This document shows, piece after piece, positions 48,879-58,805 of a stretch of 64,000 nucleotides of DNA. Made by a program: the position numbers and the translations under genes. This stretch comes from VAXT01 sp963850415 (lineage in GTDB: Bacteria > Actinomycetota > Thermoleophilia > Gaiellales > Gaiellaceae): contig CAWKLE010000003.1 in the NCBI GenBank assembly GCA_963850415.1, positions 1,178,001-1,242,000 of the forward strand, in the 5' to 3' direction. The notes beneath the pieces are model-generated. The model worked only from the letters and a program-made list of their open reading frames with translations, ran no database searches and was not told the DNA's origin. The number at the start of each line of letters is the position of its first letter. Position 1 is the first letter of the stretch.

Positions 48879-49553
48879 ATGCCCGCGCGCCAGGCCGCCT
48901 GCCACTGTGGCCAGCTTCGCCTCGAGGTGACCGGCGACCCGTTCGTCGTCTCCATCTGCCACTGCCTCGACTGCCAGCGGCGCACCGGCAGCGCTTTCGG
49001 GATGCAGTCCGCGTTCAAGCCGGATCAGGTGCAGATCGTCGGGCGCCACAGCGGCTACTCGCGCATCTCCGAGGAGGCGGACGAGAAGGAGCACGTCTTC
49101 CACTTCTGCCCCGACTGCGGCTCGCAGGTCTTCTACACCGAGCCGACCGAGCCGGACCTGATCGTGATCTCCGTCGGCGCGTTCGCCGACCCCGGTTTCC
49201 CGCCGCCGACCGAGTCGGGCTACAACTCGCGGCGGCACCGGTGGCTCGACCTACCCGAGAGCATCGAGGAGTTCGCGCCCAAGCTCTGGTGGCCGGTCCA
49301 CCCGCTCTACGAGTCGGGCAGGTACGCCGAGGCCGCCGACCTGGGGCGCGAGCTGCTCGACGCTCATCCCCAGTACGGCGACCTGGCCTACAACGTGGCG
49401 TGCTGTGAGAGCCGCGCGGGACGGACCGCAGACGCGATCGAGCACCTCCGGATCGCGATCGACCGCAGTGAGCAGTTCCGCACGATGGCCGCCGGCGACT
49501 CCGACTTCGATCCGATCCGCGGCGAGCCTGCGTTCGAGGAACTGGTCGGCTAG
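48879..49553 (+). CDS. GFA-domain protein fused to TPR repeats
   Basis: 224 residues. The first 135 match the GFA (glutathione-dependent formaldehyde-activating/Mss4-like) fold: AACHCGQLRLEVTGDP, CHCLDCQRRTGSAFGMQS, HFCPDCGSQVFYTEP, where the CxC, CxxC and CxxC pairs bind zinc. The C-terminal 85 residues form TPR-like helices: YESGRYAEAADLGRELLDAH and CCESRAGRTADAIEHLRIAID. Formaldehyde activity is doubtful without glutathione in this group. The downstream LanC-like frame begins 2 bp after the stop. Confidence 0.85.
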   Translation: MPARQAACHCGQLRLEVTGDPFVVSICHCLDCQRRTGSAFGMQSAFKPDQVQIVGRHSGYSRISEEADEKEHVFHFCPDCGSQVFYTEPTEPDLIVISVGAFADPGFPPPTESGYNSRRHRWLDLPESIEEFAPKLWWPVHPLYESGRYAEAADLGRELLDAHPQYGDLAYNVACCESRAGRTADAIEHLRIAIDRSEQFRTMAAGDSDFDPIRGEPAFEELVG

Positions 49554-49555
49554 CC

Positions 49556-50702
49556 CTGGCCCTGTTCCATCCCGAGAGCCACGAGCCGCTCCGCGAGGAG
49601 CCCTGGAACGCTGCCGCGATCGAGGCGGCGATCCGCGAGATCGCGGCCGAGGCCGAGGATGCGTTCGACGACGGCTGGGCGGCGCACCCGGACGACGAGG
49701 AGGACGGACGCCTCCGTTGCGTGTACATGGGGGGCGCGGGCGTGATCCAGGGGCTTCACGAGCTGCAGGAGCGCGGGCTCGTCGAGCTCCGTCGCGACTA
49801 CGTCCCGTACCTCGACCAGGACTACGTCCCGGACTGGCCGGAGGACGATCACGTTCGAAGCCTCTCGTTCGGGGCCAGCGGGATCCGACTCGTGCGCCAG
49901 CGGATCGCACCGTCGAGCACGAACGCCGACCGACTCGCGGAACTGATCGCCGACAACGCTGCACGACGACCACCGTGAGCTGATGTGGGGGAGCGCGGGC
50001 ACGATGCTCGTCGCGGCCGAGCTGCATCGCTCGAGCGGCGAGGCTCGCTGGCTCGAGCTCTGGCAGGAGAGCGCGGCCTGGCTCGAGGACGAGTGCGACC
50101 CCGAGACGGGGCTTTGGACGCAGCAGATCGGAGGCAAGGCGGCGCGGTACCTCGGCCCGGCCCACGGCTTTGCGGGATGCATGCTTTCGCTCGCGTCGTT
50201 CGAGGCCACGGCTGACTTTCACGAGCGCGCCGCCGCGGTGACCCGTCGGCTCGCCGTCGAGGAGGACGGCATGGCCAACTGGCCTCCGGCGGACGACGAC
50301 GAATTGCAGGCGCCCGACGGCCGGATCCGCGTTCAGTGGTGCCATGGCGCGCCGGGGATCGTCGCCTCACTGGCCGGGCTCGCACCGGACGATGACGAGC
50401 ATGAGCGGCTGCTTCGAGCCGGCGGCGAGCTGACCTGGCGCGCCGGCCCGCTCGCCGGGAAAGCCGGCCTCTGTCACGGCACCGCCGGCAACGGATACGC
50501 GTTTCTCGCCCTCCTCGAGCGAACCGGAGACGAGCTCTGGCTCGAGCGCGCGCGCTCGTTCGCGATGCACGCGGCCGCGCAGGTCTCACACGGCCGCGAA
50601 GCCCACGGCCGCGGCCGCTTCACGCTGTGGACCGGCGATCCGGGGGTCGCGCTCTACCTGGCCGACTGCCTCGCCGGCCGCGGCGCGCCGCCGCTGCCTT
50701 AG
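49556..50702 (+). pseudogene. LanC-like (lanthionine-synthetase C family) protein, single-base frameshift
   Basis: Conceptual protein of about 380 residues in two frames. The first frame runs LFHPESHEPLREEPWN to LAELIADNA; near 49958 one G appears inserted, and the second frame continues LHDDHRELMWGSAGTM. All LanC features are in the second part: GPAHGFAGC, VQWCHGAPGIVASL, GLCHGTAGNGYAFL (zinc Cys/His), and GRFTLWTGDPGVALYL. The start is probably CTG 49556, or a later GTG. These stand-alone proteins lack a precursor peptide gene here and their role is unknown. Decay or an assembly error is equally possible. Confidence 0.75.
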
Positions 50703-50974
50703 CTCGTCCGGCTCGCGAACAGGTACAGGAGGAGCGGCCCGAGCGTCGCCGCGACGCTGAAGAACCACACCGCCGTCAGCTCGACCGCGCCGAACTCGTG
50801 CTGCGAAGGCTGAGCGACCCGTGCCGCCGCCGGAGGTTCGGGGGAGAGGAGGCTGCGAGCCAGCCGTGCCACCTCCGGCGGCGAGACGAGTACGAGCTCT
50901 GGGCTGATCGGCCCTGGGAGTGCCGCAGAAGGTGCGAGTGCCACGTCCACGCCGAACGATTTTCTCCAACGCAC
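50699..50974 (-). CDS. small single-TM protein with ISPEL motif
   Basis: 91 residues: N-terminal motif LPGPISPELVLVSPPEVARLARSLL, a polar stretch rich in A/P/Q, then one TM helix (TAVWFFSVAATLGPLLLYLF) and a short basic tail. The motif aligns with the N-terminus of the 48021 protein. The start is GTG 50974. It overlaps the convergent LanC-like gene by 4 bp. Function unknown. Confidence 0.7.
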   Translation of the reverse strand: MRWRKSFGVDVALAPSAALPGPISPELVLVSPPEVARLARSLLSPEPPAAARVAQPSQHEFGAVELTAVWFFSVAATLGPLLLYLFASRTS

Positions 50975-51083
50975 GAGCGCGCCGGCATCCCTCTTTCGGG
51001 TGACAAGACGATCGGAGGCTTCACGGCCGCCGCAGCCGACATGCGCGGCTGCGGCTCACTCACCGCCCGGGTGTAAGACCGAC

Positions 51084-51151
51084 CCGATCGAAGTCGTTAT
51101 GGCCCGCGCAGCGGGCCGGACTTCAATCGGCAGGGGCCGGACTTCGATCGG
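51084..51151 (-). repeat. hairpin element R2 downstream of tRNA-Leu, with extra half unit
   Basis: A 47-bp palindromic unit (51084-51130): CCGATCGAAGTC, an inner GGCCCGC/GCGGGCC hairpin, and GACTTCAATCGG. A 20-bp partial duplicate (51134-51153) adds another GACTTCGATCGG. The same 47-bp unit occurs after clpX. It begins 3 nt after tRNA-Leu's 3' end and may terminate it. Confidence 0.65.
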
Positions 51152-51154
51152 CTA

Positions 51155-51237
51155 TGCGGGTGAGAGGACTCGAACCTCCAAGGGCACAGCCCACCGGGTC
51201 CTAAACCCGGCGCGTCTACCAGTTCCGCCACACCCGC
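51155..51237 (-). tRNA. tRNA-Leu (anticodon TAG)
   Basis: 83-nt type II tRNA with a long variable arm: acceptor GCGGGTG/CACCCGC, anticodon loop TTTAGGA with TAG, variable arm TGGGCTGTGCCCTT, T-arm GTTCGAGTC. Discriminator A. Confidence 0.95.
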
Positions 51238-51432
51238 GTGTGGACAGGATAGAGCGACGTGTTCCGAGGGCGTCGCGTCCGCGGGCGGCGCGGACGCGAG
51301 CTGTGCGGCGTAGGAACCCCAGCTGCGAGGGCGGCTCGCTGCGTCTCTCTCGTCATCGGACACCCGGCACGTTCTCCGATGCCTCGTTCGGGGGGCGCGC
51401 CGGCTGCTGTGGTCGGACAGCTGGGAGGTGTT

Positions 51433-51580
51433 CTCGGTTTTCTGACGCGTTGCTGGGCGCACGTAGGCCGACGGGACAGTGTTGGCCACACGGCCCGTCG
51501 GCTGGAGGGCGGCCAGCAGCGCGAGCGGCGGTGGAGCCGGGCTCTGCCCGGCGGGAGTCGCCACGGTCAGGGAAGCGAGC
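51433..51580 (-). repeat. structured element R1, copy C
   Basis: It lies in the 380-bp gap (51238-51617) between tRNA-Leu and tig, which has no gene. On the minus strand: H1 GCCGGGC-AGA-GCCCGGC, P1 TGCTGGCCGC/GCGCCCAGCA (one mismatch), P2 GCCGACGGG/CCCGTCGGC, P3 GTGT/ACAC, tail CGCGTCAGAAAACCGAG. Compared with copy A, P1 and P2 show paired substitutions. Confidence 0.78.
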
Positions 51581-51617
51581 CGCGGTCAGGGGAGCGATGG
51601 CTGGCAGAATGGCCCGC

Positions 51618-52970
51618 GTGAGGACTCAGGTCGAAGAGCTCGCGGACAACCGCGTCCGCCTCCAGGTCGAGGTCCCCGTCGACCACATGAAGCACGCCGT
51701 GGAGCACGCGTCCTCGGATCTCGCGGCGTCCACCAAGATCCCCGGCTTCCGCAAGGGCAAGGTTCCGCAGAAGGTGCTCGAGGCGCGGATCGGCCGCGAC
51801 CGCATCTTCAGCGAGGCGGTGGAGTCCCACATCAGCGGCTGGTTCTGGAACGCGGCCGACGGCGCGAGCGTCCGGCCGGTCTCACAGCCGGAGCTGAACT
51901 ACGACCTGCCGACCTCCGAGGACGAGCCGTTCAGCTTCACCGCCGAGTTCGCAGTCCAGCCGCCGCCGAACGTGGCCGAGTGGGCCGGGCTCGAGGTGCC
52001 GGCCCCGGAGCCGGACGTCCCCGAGGAGCTGGTCGAGCGCGAGCTCGAAGCCCTCCGCGCCTCGGTCGCCGAGCTCGTACCGGTCGAGGACCGCCCGGCG
52101 AAGGACGGCGACGTCATGGTCGTCGACCTCGTCGACGAGTCGGGAGAGGCGCAGCGCGACTACGTCGTCCAGCTCGGCGCGGGTCGCCTCGTCGAGGACA
52201 TCGAGCGCGGCCTCCGCGGGATGAGCCCGGGCGACACGAAGACGATCGCCTACACGGACACCGAGAAGCGCACGAAGCAGGCCGAGGCGACCCTCAAGGA
52301 GCTCAAGGAGCCGGTGCTGCCGCCCCTCGACGACGAGCTGGCGCGCGCGGCGAGCGAGTTCGAGACGCTCGATGAGCTCCGCGCCGAGATCGAGGAGCGC
52401 CTGCGCGAGGCGATCCAGGCCGAGCTCGACGCCGACTTCCGCGCCGCCGCGATCGACAAGCTTGTCGAGGCGTCCAACGTCGAGGTCTCCGACACGCTCG
52501 TCGAGGCGCGCGCCGCGGAGTTGCTCTCCGCGATGCTGCGCTCACTCGAGCGGCGCGGCCTCGATGCCGAGACGTATCTCCAGGTGACCGGCCAGACCGC
52601 CGACCAGCTCAGGGAGACCCTCCGGGGCGAGGCGAGGCGCGCGATCTCACGCGAGCTCGTCCTCGAGGCGGTCGCCGAGAAGCTGGCGATCGAGGTCTCG
52701 GACGACGAGGTCAAGGAGCTCGTCCGCGAGCAGGCGGAGGCCGCCGAAGAGGATGCGGATGCCGTCATCGAGCAGCTCTGGCAGTCGGGCCAGCACGAGC
52801 GCCTGCGCTCGGACCTCCGCCTGAAGAAGGCCCTGGACCGTATCGTCGAGGACGTGAAACCGATTCCCGTCGAGCTCGCACGGGCGCGCGACAGCATCTG
52901 GACGCCCGAGAAGGAAAAACCCGCGACCGCTACGAAACTGTGGACCCCGAGCAGCAAGGAGCCTGCATGA
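51618..52970 (+). CDS. tig: trigger factor, ribosome-associated chaperone/prolyl isomerase
   Basis: About 450 residues. N-terminal ribosome-binding domain with the signature PGFRKGKVPQKVLE, then the FKBP-like PPIase (RPAKDGDVMVVDLVDESG) and a long helical C-terminal chaperone domain. It binds nascent chains at the ribosome exit. GTG 51618 gives the usual start RTQVEELADNRVRLQVEVP; CAGAAT lies 7 nt before it. ATG 51597, with a GGGGAG close upstream, is the alternative. It is the first gene of tig-clpP-clpX; its stop overlaps clpP (ATGA). Confidence 0.95.
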   Translation: MRTQVEELADNRVRLQVEVPVDHMKHAVEHASSDLAASTKIPGFRKGKVPQKVLEARIGRDRIFSEAVESHISGWFWNAADGASVRPVSQPELNYDLPTSEDEPFSFTAEFAVQPPPNVAEWAGLEVPAPEPDVPEELVERELEALRASVAELVPVEDRPAKDGDVMVVDLVDESGEAQRDYVVQLGAGRLVEDIERGLRGMSPGDTKTIAYTDTEKRTKQAEATLKELKEPVLPPLDDELARAASEFETLDELRAEIEERLREAIQAELDADFRAAAIDKLVEASNVEVSDTLVEARAAELLSAMLRSLERRGLDAETYLQVTGQTADQLRETLRGEARRAISRELVLEAVAEKLAIEVSDDEVKELVREQAEAAEEDADAVIEQLWQSGQHERLRSDLRLKKALDRIVEDVKPIPVELARARDSIWTPEKEKPATATKLWTPSSKEPA

Positions 52971-53569
52971 GATACGACCCCCAAATGAGCCCACTCGTCC
53001 CGATGGTCGTCGAACAGACCTCGCGCGGCGAGCGCGCGTTCGACATCTACTCCCGGCTGCTCAACGAGCGGATCGTCTTCCTGGGGACGCCGGTCGACGA
53101 TCAGATCGCGAACCTGATCATCGCCCAGCTCCTCCACCTCGAGTCGGAGGACCCCGACAAGGACATCGCCCTCTACATCAACTCGCCGGGCGGATCCGTG
53201 TACCACGGGCTCGCGGTCTACGACACGATGCAGTTCATCAAGCCCGACGTGCAGACGATCTGCGTCGGGATCGCGATGTCGATGGGAGCGCTGCTTCTCT
53301 CCGGCGGCGCGAAAGGAAAGCGCATGGCGCTGCCGAACGCCAAGATCCTGATCCACCAGGTCTGGGGCGGCTTCCAGGGTCAGGCGACCGACATCGAGAT
53401 CCACGCACGGGAGACGATTGCTTTGAAACGAAAGCTCGAAGAAATCATGGGAACGCACACGGGCCAGGATCTGGACAAGGTCTCGAAGGACATGGAGCGC
53501 GACTTCTTCATGACGGCAGCGGAAGCGAAGGAGTACGGAATCATCGACACTGTCATCGAGCATCGCTGA
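52967..53569 (+). CDS. clpP: ATP-dependent Clp protease proteolytic subunit
   Basis: 200 residues. Catalytic Ser in VGIAMSMGALLLSGG, catalytic His in ILIHQVWGG and Asp in the downstream helix region. DIALYINSPGGSVYHGLAVYDTM is the conserved ClpP strand-helix. ClpP forms the barrel that degrades proteins delivered by ClpX. The ATG overlaps the tig stop. The 48-bp gap to clpX suggests one operon. Confidence 0.97.
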   Translation: MRYDPQMSPLVPMVVEQTSRGERAFDIYSRLLNERIVFLGTPVDDQIANLIIAQLLHLESEDPDKDIALYINSPGGSVYHGLAVYDTMQFIKPDVQTICVGIAMSMGALLLSGGAKGKRMALPNAKILIHQVWGGFQGQATDIEIHARETIALKRKLEEIMGTHTGQDLDKVSKDMERDFFMTAAEAKEYGIIDTVIEHR

Positions 53570-53617
53570 GTCGAGGGCTAGGCAGAAAGGCCTTTTCGAT
53601 GTACAAGGTGAACGGGG

Positions 53618-54892
<1,275 letters not shown>

Positions 54893-54897
54893 CGGCT

Positions 54898-54944
54898 CCG
54901 ATGAAAGTCCGGCGTGCTGCGTGCGCCATGACGACTTTCATCGG
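54898..54944 (+). terminator. clpX terminator, hairpin element R2
   Basis: CCGATGAAAGTC and GACTTTCATCGG (perfect 12-bp arms) enclose a 23-nt loop with a nested stem, starting 6 bp after the clpX stop. It is homologous to the tRNA-Leu element over 47 bp. The stretch to 55022 has nothing else. Confidence 0.6.
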
Positions 54945-55022
54945 CTGATTTCGCTGGCCCCGCGTGAGTGTGCGGACGCGGGCAAAGCACGCATCCGCGG
55001 CGCTTGGACGAACGCCTTCTAG

Positions 55023-56273
55023 CTAGGCGGTGGCGGGGGCCTCGCTGGGCTCCTTTGGTTCCTCGCGGGAGCGGATCGCGTGGACGCTTGGTTGCGCGTA
55101 GACGATCGCCTGCGTGATCGCGATCACACAGGCGGCGGCCAGGAGCGTTTGTTGAACGCCGAAGACCGCTGCGACGGGGCCGGCGAGCGCCGCGCCGAGC
55201 GGGAGCAGGACAAACGAGCCGAACGAGTCATAGGAGCTCACGCGCGACAGCGATTCCGCGGGCACGTTCTGCTGGAAGACCGTGAACCAGAGCGCGATGT
55301 GGATCGCCAGACCGCAGCCGGCGAGCAGCGAGAAGACGATCAGCGTCCAGAGCGGAAGCCCGAGGCCCATGCCGAGCGGCTGGAGCAGGAAGACCCAGGC
55401 CGCCATGCACGCGGCGGCAAGCGGCTTCTTGGGCCGGATCCGCAACGCAAGCAGGCCGCCGACGAGGGCGCCGGCGCTGAAGGCCGCGGTCAGGGCCGCC
55501 CACGCCGGCGCGCCGCCGAGGTCGCGCTTGGCGACGATCGGGCCGAGCACCCAGTAGGACGCGAACGCGAAGTTGCCGATCCCGAAGAAGACGATCGTCG
55601 TCCAGATCCAGGTCTGGCGGCGGAACTCGTCCCAACCCTGGCGCAGGTCGGAGAAGAATGACTTCGTCTCCACGGTTTCGTTGCGTGCTGGCAGCCTCAG
55701 GGGCACCAGGAGCAGCGCGGCGAGTCCAAAGGACACGGCATCGATCAGAAGCGCCGACCCCGGGCTGCCCGCCGCGACGATGGCGCCACCGATCGCCGGG
55801 CCGACGATTCTCGTCGCGTTCCGGGCGAGCCCGAGCAGCGCGTTCGCCTGCTGGAGCCGCCCGGCGCTGATCGTCGCGGGGATCAGTCCAGTCGAGGCGG
55901 GCAGGTAGAAGCCCTCGGCGAGCCCGTAGATCGCCTGCAGGACGACGAGCATCCCGATCGTCGCCGAGCCGCTCAGGACCAGCGCTCCGGTGATCGCCTG
56001 CACGATGCCCTGGACGACCGCGACCGCGATCAGGACGAGGTGGCGAGGGAGCCGGTCGGCCCAGACGCCGGCGGCGAGCACGATCGCCGCATCTGCGATC
56101 TGGCGCGCGGCGAGCACGAGCCCGAGCGCGATCGCCGAGTCGGAGACCTGGAGCACGGCGAACACGAGCGCGATGACGGAGATGCCGTCGCCGAGCCCGG
56201 AGATCGTCGAGCTTGCGAAGAGGAGGCGGAAGTTGCGTTCGGAGAGCGCGCCGACGGCACGGCGAAGTCGCAT
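55023..56273 (-). CDS. MFS (MFS_3/enterobactin-exporter type) transporter
   Basis: 416 residues, 12 TM helices: LSERNFRLLFASSTISGLGDGISVIALVFAVLQ is the typical start of the MFS_3 family, with the GVWADRLPRHLVL loop as motif A between TM2 and TM3. The long central loop LRQGWDEFRRQTWIW is also characteristic. Probably a drug or metabolite exporter; substrate unknown. The N-terminal Arg-rich MRLRRAVGAL is typical. Confidence 0.9.
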   Translation of the reverse strand: MRLRRAVGALSERNFRLLFASSTISGLGDGISVIALVFAVLQVSDSAIALGLVLAARQIADAAIVLAAGVWADRLPRHLVLIAVAVVQGIVQAITGALVLSGSATIGMLVVLQAIYGLAEGFYLPASTGLIPATISAGRLQQANALLGLARNATRIVGPAIGGAIVAAGSPGSALLIDAVSFGLAALLLVPLRLPARNETVETKSFFSDLRQGWDEFRRQTWIWTTIVFFGIGNFAFASYWVLGPIVAKRDLGGAPAWAALTAAFSAGALVGGLLALRIRPKKPLAAACMAAWVFLLQPLGMGLGLPLWTLIVFSLLAGCGLAIHIALWFTVFQQNVPAESLSRVSSYDSFGSFVLLPLGAALAGPVAAVFGVQQTLLAAACVIAITQAIVYAQPSVHAIRSREEPKEPSEAPATA

Positions 56274-56396
56274 TGCCTGCTTTTACCGCATTTGCCGGAA
56301 GACGGAACTCCGGCCATACTGGGGACATAGTCGCTGCCTGACCGCATCCGAGTTTTGCCTACGGACTCCGAGAGTCCGCGGCCGTACGATGCGCGC

Positions 56397-58805
56397 ATGG
56401 AGCCGCTCTACCAACCGCAGGGCATCGAGGCGCGCTGGCAGCGCACCTGGGAGGACGAAGGCCTTTACAACGCGGAGCCGGGAACCGGCCGCGAGACATT
56501 CGTCGTCGCCCATCCGCCCCCGAACGTGACCGGGGCGCTGCACACCGGGCACGCCCTCCAGATCTCGCTCGCCGACGCGCTCGTGCGCTGGCATCGCATG
56601 CGGGGGTTCGAGACGGCGTTCCTGACCGGGTACGACCACGCCGGGATCTCGACCCAGACCGCAGTCGAGAAGCACCTGGCCACACAGGGTAAGACGCGGA
56701 ACGACTACGGGCGCGAGGCGTTCGTGGAGCTTGTCTGGGAGTGGCTCCGCGAGTACGGCGGCACGATCATGAACCAGTTCCGCCGGATCGGCGCCTCGAT
56801 GGACTACCGGCGCGAACGCTTCACGATGGACGACGAGTACGTGAGGGCGGTGATGCGCTTCTTCGTGCACCTCCACGAGAAGGGGTGGATCTACCGCGCG
56901 AACCGGATCATCAACTGGTGCCCGCACCACGAGACGTCGCTCTCGGACCTCGAGCTCGTGCACGAAGAGGTCGACGACGCGCTCACGTATGTGCGCTATC
57001 CGTTCGCGGACGATCCATCCGGCGGCGTGACGATCGCGACTGCGCGCCCGGCGACGATCCTCGCCGACGTCGCCGTGGCCGTGAACCCCGAGGACGGGCG
57101 CTGGCGCGACGCGGTCGGCCGCGAGGTGGTCGTGCCGTTCGTGGAGCGCGCGGTACCGGTGATCGCCGACGAACGGGTGGACATCGAGTTCGGCACCGGC
57201 GCGCTCAAGGTCACTCCTGCGCACGATCCGCTCGACTTCGAGATCGGGCGCGACCACGGCTTGCCGGAGCCTTCGGTGATCGGCCTCGACGGGCGGATGA
57301 ACGAGGAAGCAGGCGAGCTGGCCGGCCTAACGCAGGAGGAAGCAGACGAGCGCATCCTCGACTGGATCAAGGAGCACGGCCTGTTCGTGAAGCGCGAGGC
57401 CTACCGCCACACGGTCGCGCTCTGCGAGCGCTGCAAGAGCAGGATCGAGCCGCTCATCTCGCTCCAGTGGTGGTGCTCCATGGACGAGCTCAAGGAGCCG
57501 GCGCTCGAGGCGCTCCGGTCACGACGCGTCGAGTACCACCCGGAGTCGCAGCACCGCTTCGCGATCGACTCGCTCGAGAACGCGCCCGACTGGAACATCT
57601 CGCGTCAGATCTGGTGGGGTCACCAGATCCCGGTGTGGGAGTGCCCGGACGGTCACGAGACGGTGGCGGAGACAGAGCCCGAGGCGTGCGCCGAGTGCGG
57701 GTCGACCGAGCTGACCCGGAGCGCGGACGTCCTCGACACATGGTTCTCGTCGGCGCTGTGGCCGTTCGCGATCCTCGGCTGGCCGGAGGAGACGCCCGAG
57801 CTTCGGGCCTGGTACCCGGGCACGCTGAACACGACGGCGCGCGAAATCATCCGCCTGTGGGAGAACCGGATGATCTTCTCGGGTCTTGAGCTGATCGGTG
57901 AGATCCCGTTCAGTCACGTGATCATCCACACCACGGTGCTCGCCCCGGACGGGCGGCGGATGTCGAAGAGCCTCGGCACCGGGCTCGACCCGATCGAGCT
58001 GATCGACGGGCACGGCGCGGACGCGACCCGCTACGGGCTGCTCAAGATGTCGTCGTCGCAGGACGTCCGCTTCGCGATCGGTGCGATCGAGGAGGGCCGC
58101 AAGCTCGCGAACAAGCTCTGGAACGCGAGCCGGCTCGTGCTCGGCGCCGGACCGGCGGAGTGTGAGCCGGCGCCCGACGCGATCGAGGAGCGCTGGATCT
58201 TCGCCAGGCTCGAGGAGACGCGTCGTGAGGTCGACGGCGACCTCGGCGCCTTCGACTTCGCTCACGCGGTCGACCGGCTCTATCACCTGACGTTCGACGA
58301 CTTCTGCGACTGGTACCTCGAGGCGATCAAGCCGCGTCTCGGTGAGCCCCAGGTCCGTGCGACGGCGCTCGCAGCGCTCGAGCGGCTGCTCAAGCTCCTG
58401 CACCCGGTGATGCCGCACGTGACCGAGGAGATCTGGTCGCAGCTGCCCACACGTGAGTCACGCCTGATCGTCGCCACGTGGCCGGAGCCCGACGAGCGCT
58501 TCGCGGACGATCTGCACGCGCTCGACCGTGCCCAGGAGGCGGCGGCCATCTTCCGCAGGAGCGGCGTCCGCGCCGAGCTCGCCGGCGACGACCTGCGCAT
58601 CTTCGAAGCCGTCGTCAGGCCCGACCGCGTCAGAACCGACGGCAACGCGGACGCCGAGGTCGAGCGGCTCCGCAAGGAGATCGCGCGCGCCGAAGGCATG
58701 CTCGCCAACGAGCGGTTCACGTCGAAGGCCCCCGCCGAGGTCGTCGAAGCCGAGCGAGAGAAGCTCGAGCGCTACCGGCGTGAGCTCGATGCGATCAGCG
58801 ACTAG
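56397..58805 (+). CDS. valS: valyl-tRNA synthetase
   Basis: 802 residues. Class I motifs: HPPPNVTGALHTGHAL (HTGH) and GRRMSKSLGTGLD (KMSKS). Zinc-like CERCKSRIEPLISLQWW, editing domain TARPATILADVAVAVNP, and a C-terminal coiled coil NADAEVERLRKEIARAE. It charges tRNA-Val. The ATG has no SD. The 3' end overlaps folC by 17 bp, so the two are co-translated. Confidence 0.97.
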   Translation: MEPLYQPQGIEARWQRTWEDEGLYNAEPGTGRETFVVAHPPPNVTGALHTGHALQISLADALVRWHRMRGFETAFLTGYDHAGISTQTAVEKHLATQGKTRNDYGREAFVELVWEWLREYGGTIMNQFRRIGASMDYRRERFTMDDEYVRAVMRFFVHLHEKGWIYRANRIINWCPHHETSLSDLELVHEEVDDALTYVRYPFADDPSGGVTIATARPATILADVAVAVNPEDGRWRDAVGREVVVPFVERAVPVIADERVDIEFGTGALKVTPAHDPLDFEIGRDHGLPEPSVIGLDGRMNEEAGELAGLTQEEADERILDWIKEHGLFVKREAYRHTVALCERCKSRIEPLISLQWWCSMDELKEPALEALRSRRVEYHPESQHRFAIDSLENAPDWNISRQIWWGHQIPVWECPDGHETVAETEPEACAECGSTELTRSADVLDTWFSSALWPFAILGWPEETPELRAWYPGTLNTTAREIIRLWENRMIFSGLELIGEIPFSHVIIHTTVLAPDGRRMSKSLGTGLDPIELIDGHGADATRYGLLKMSSSQDVRFAIGAIEEGRKLANKLWNASRLVLGAGPAECEPAPDAIEERWIFARLEETRREVDGDLGAFDFAHAVDRLYHLTFDDFCDWYLEAIKPRLGEPQVRATALAALERLLKLLHPVMPHVTEEIWSQLPTRESRLIVATWPEPDERFADDLHALDRAQEAAAIFRRSGVRAELAGDDLRIFEAVVRPDRVRTDGNADAEVERLRKEIARAEGMLANERFTSKAPAEVVEAEREKLERYRRELDAISD

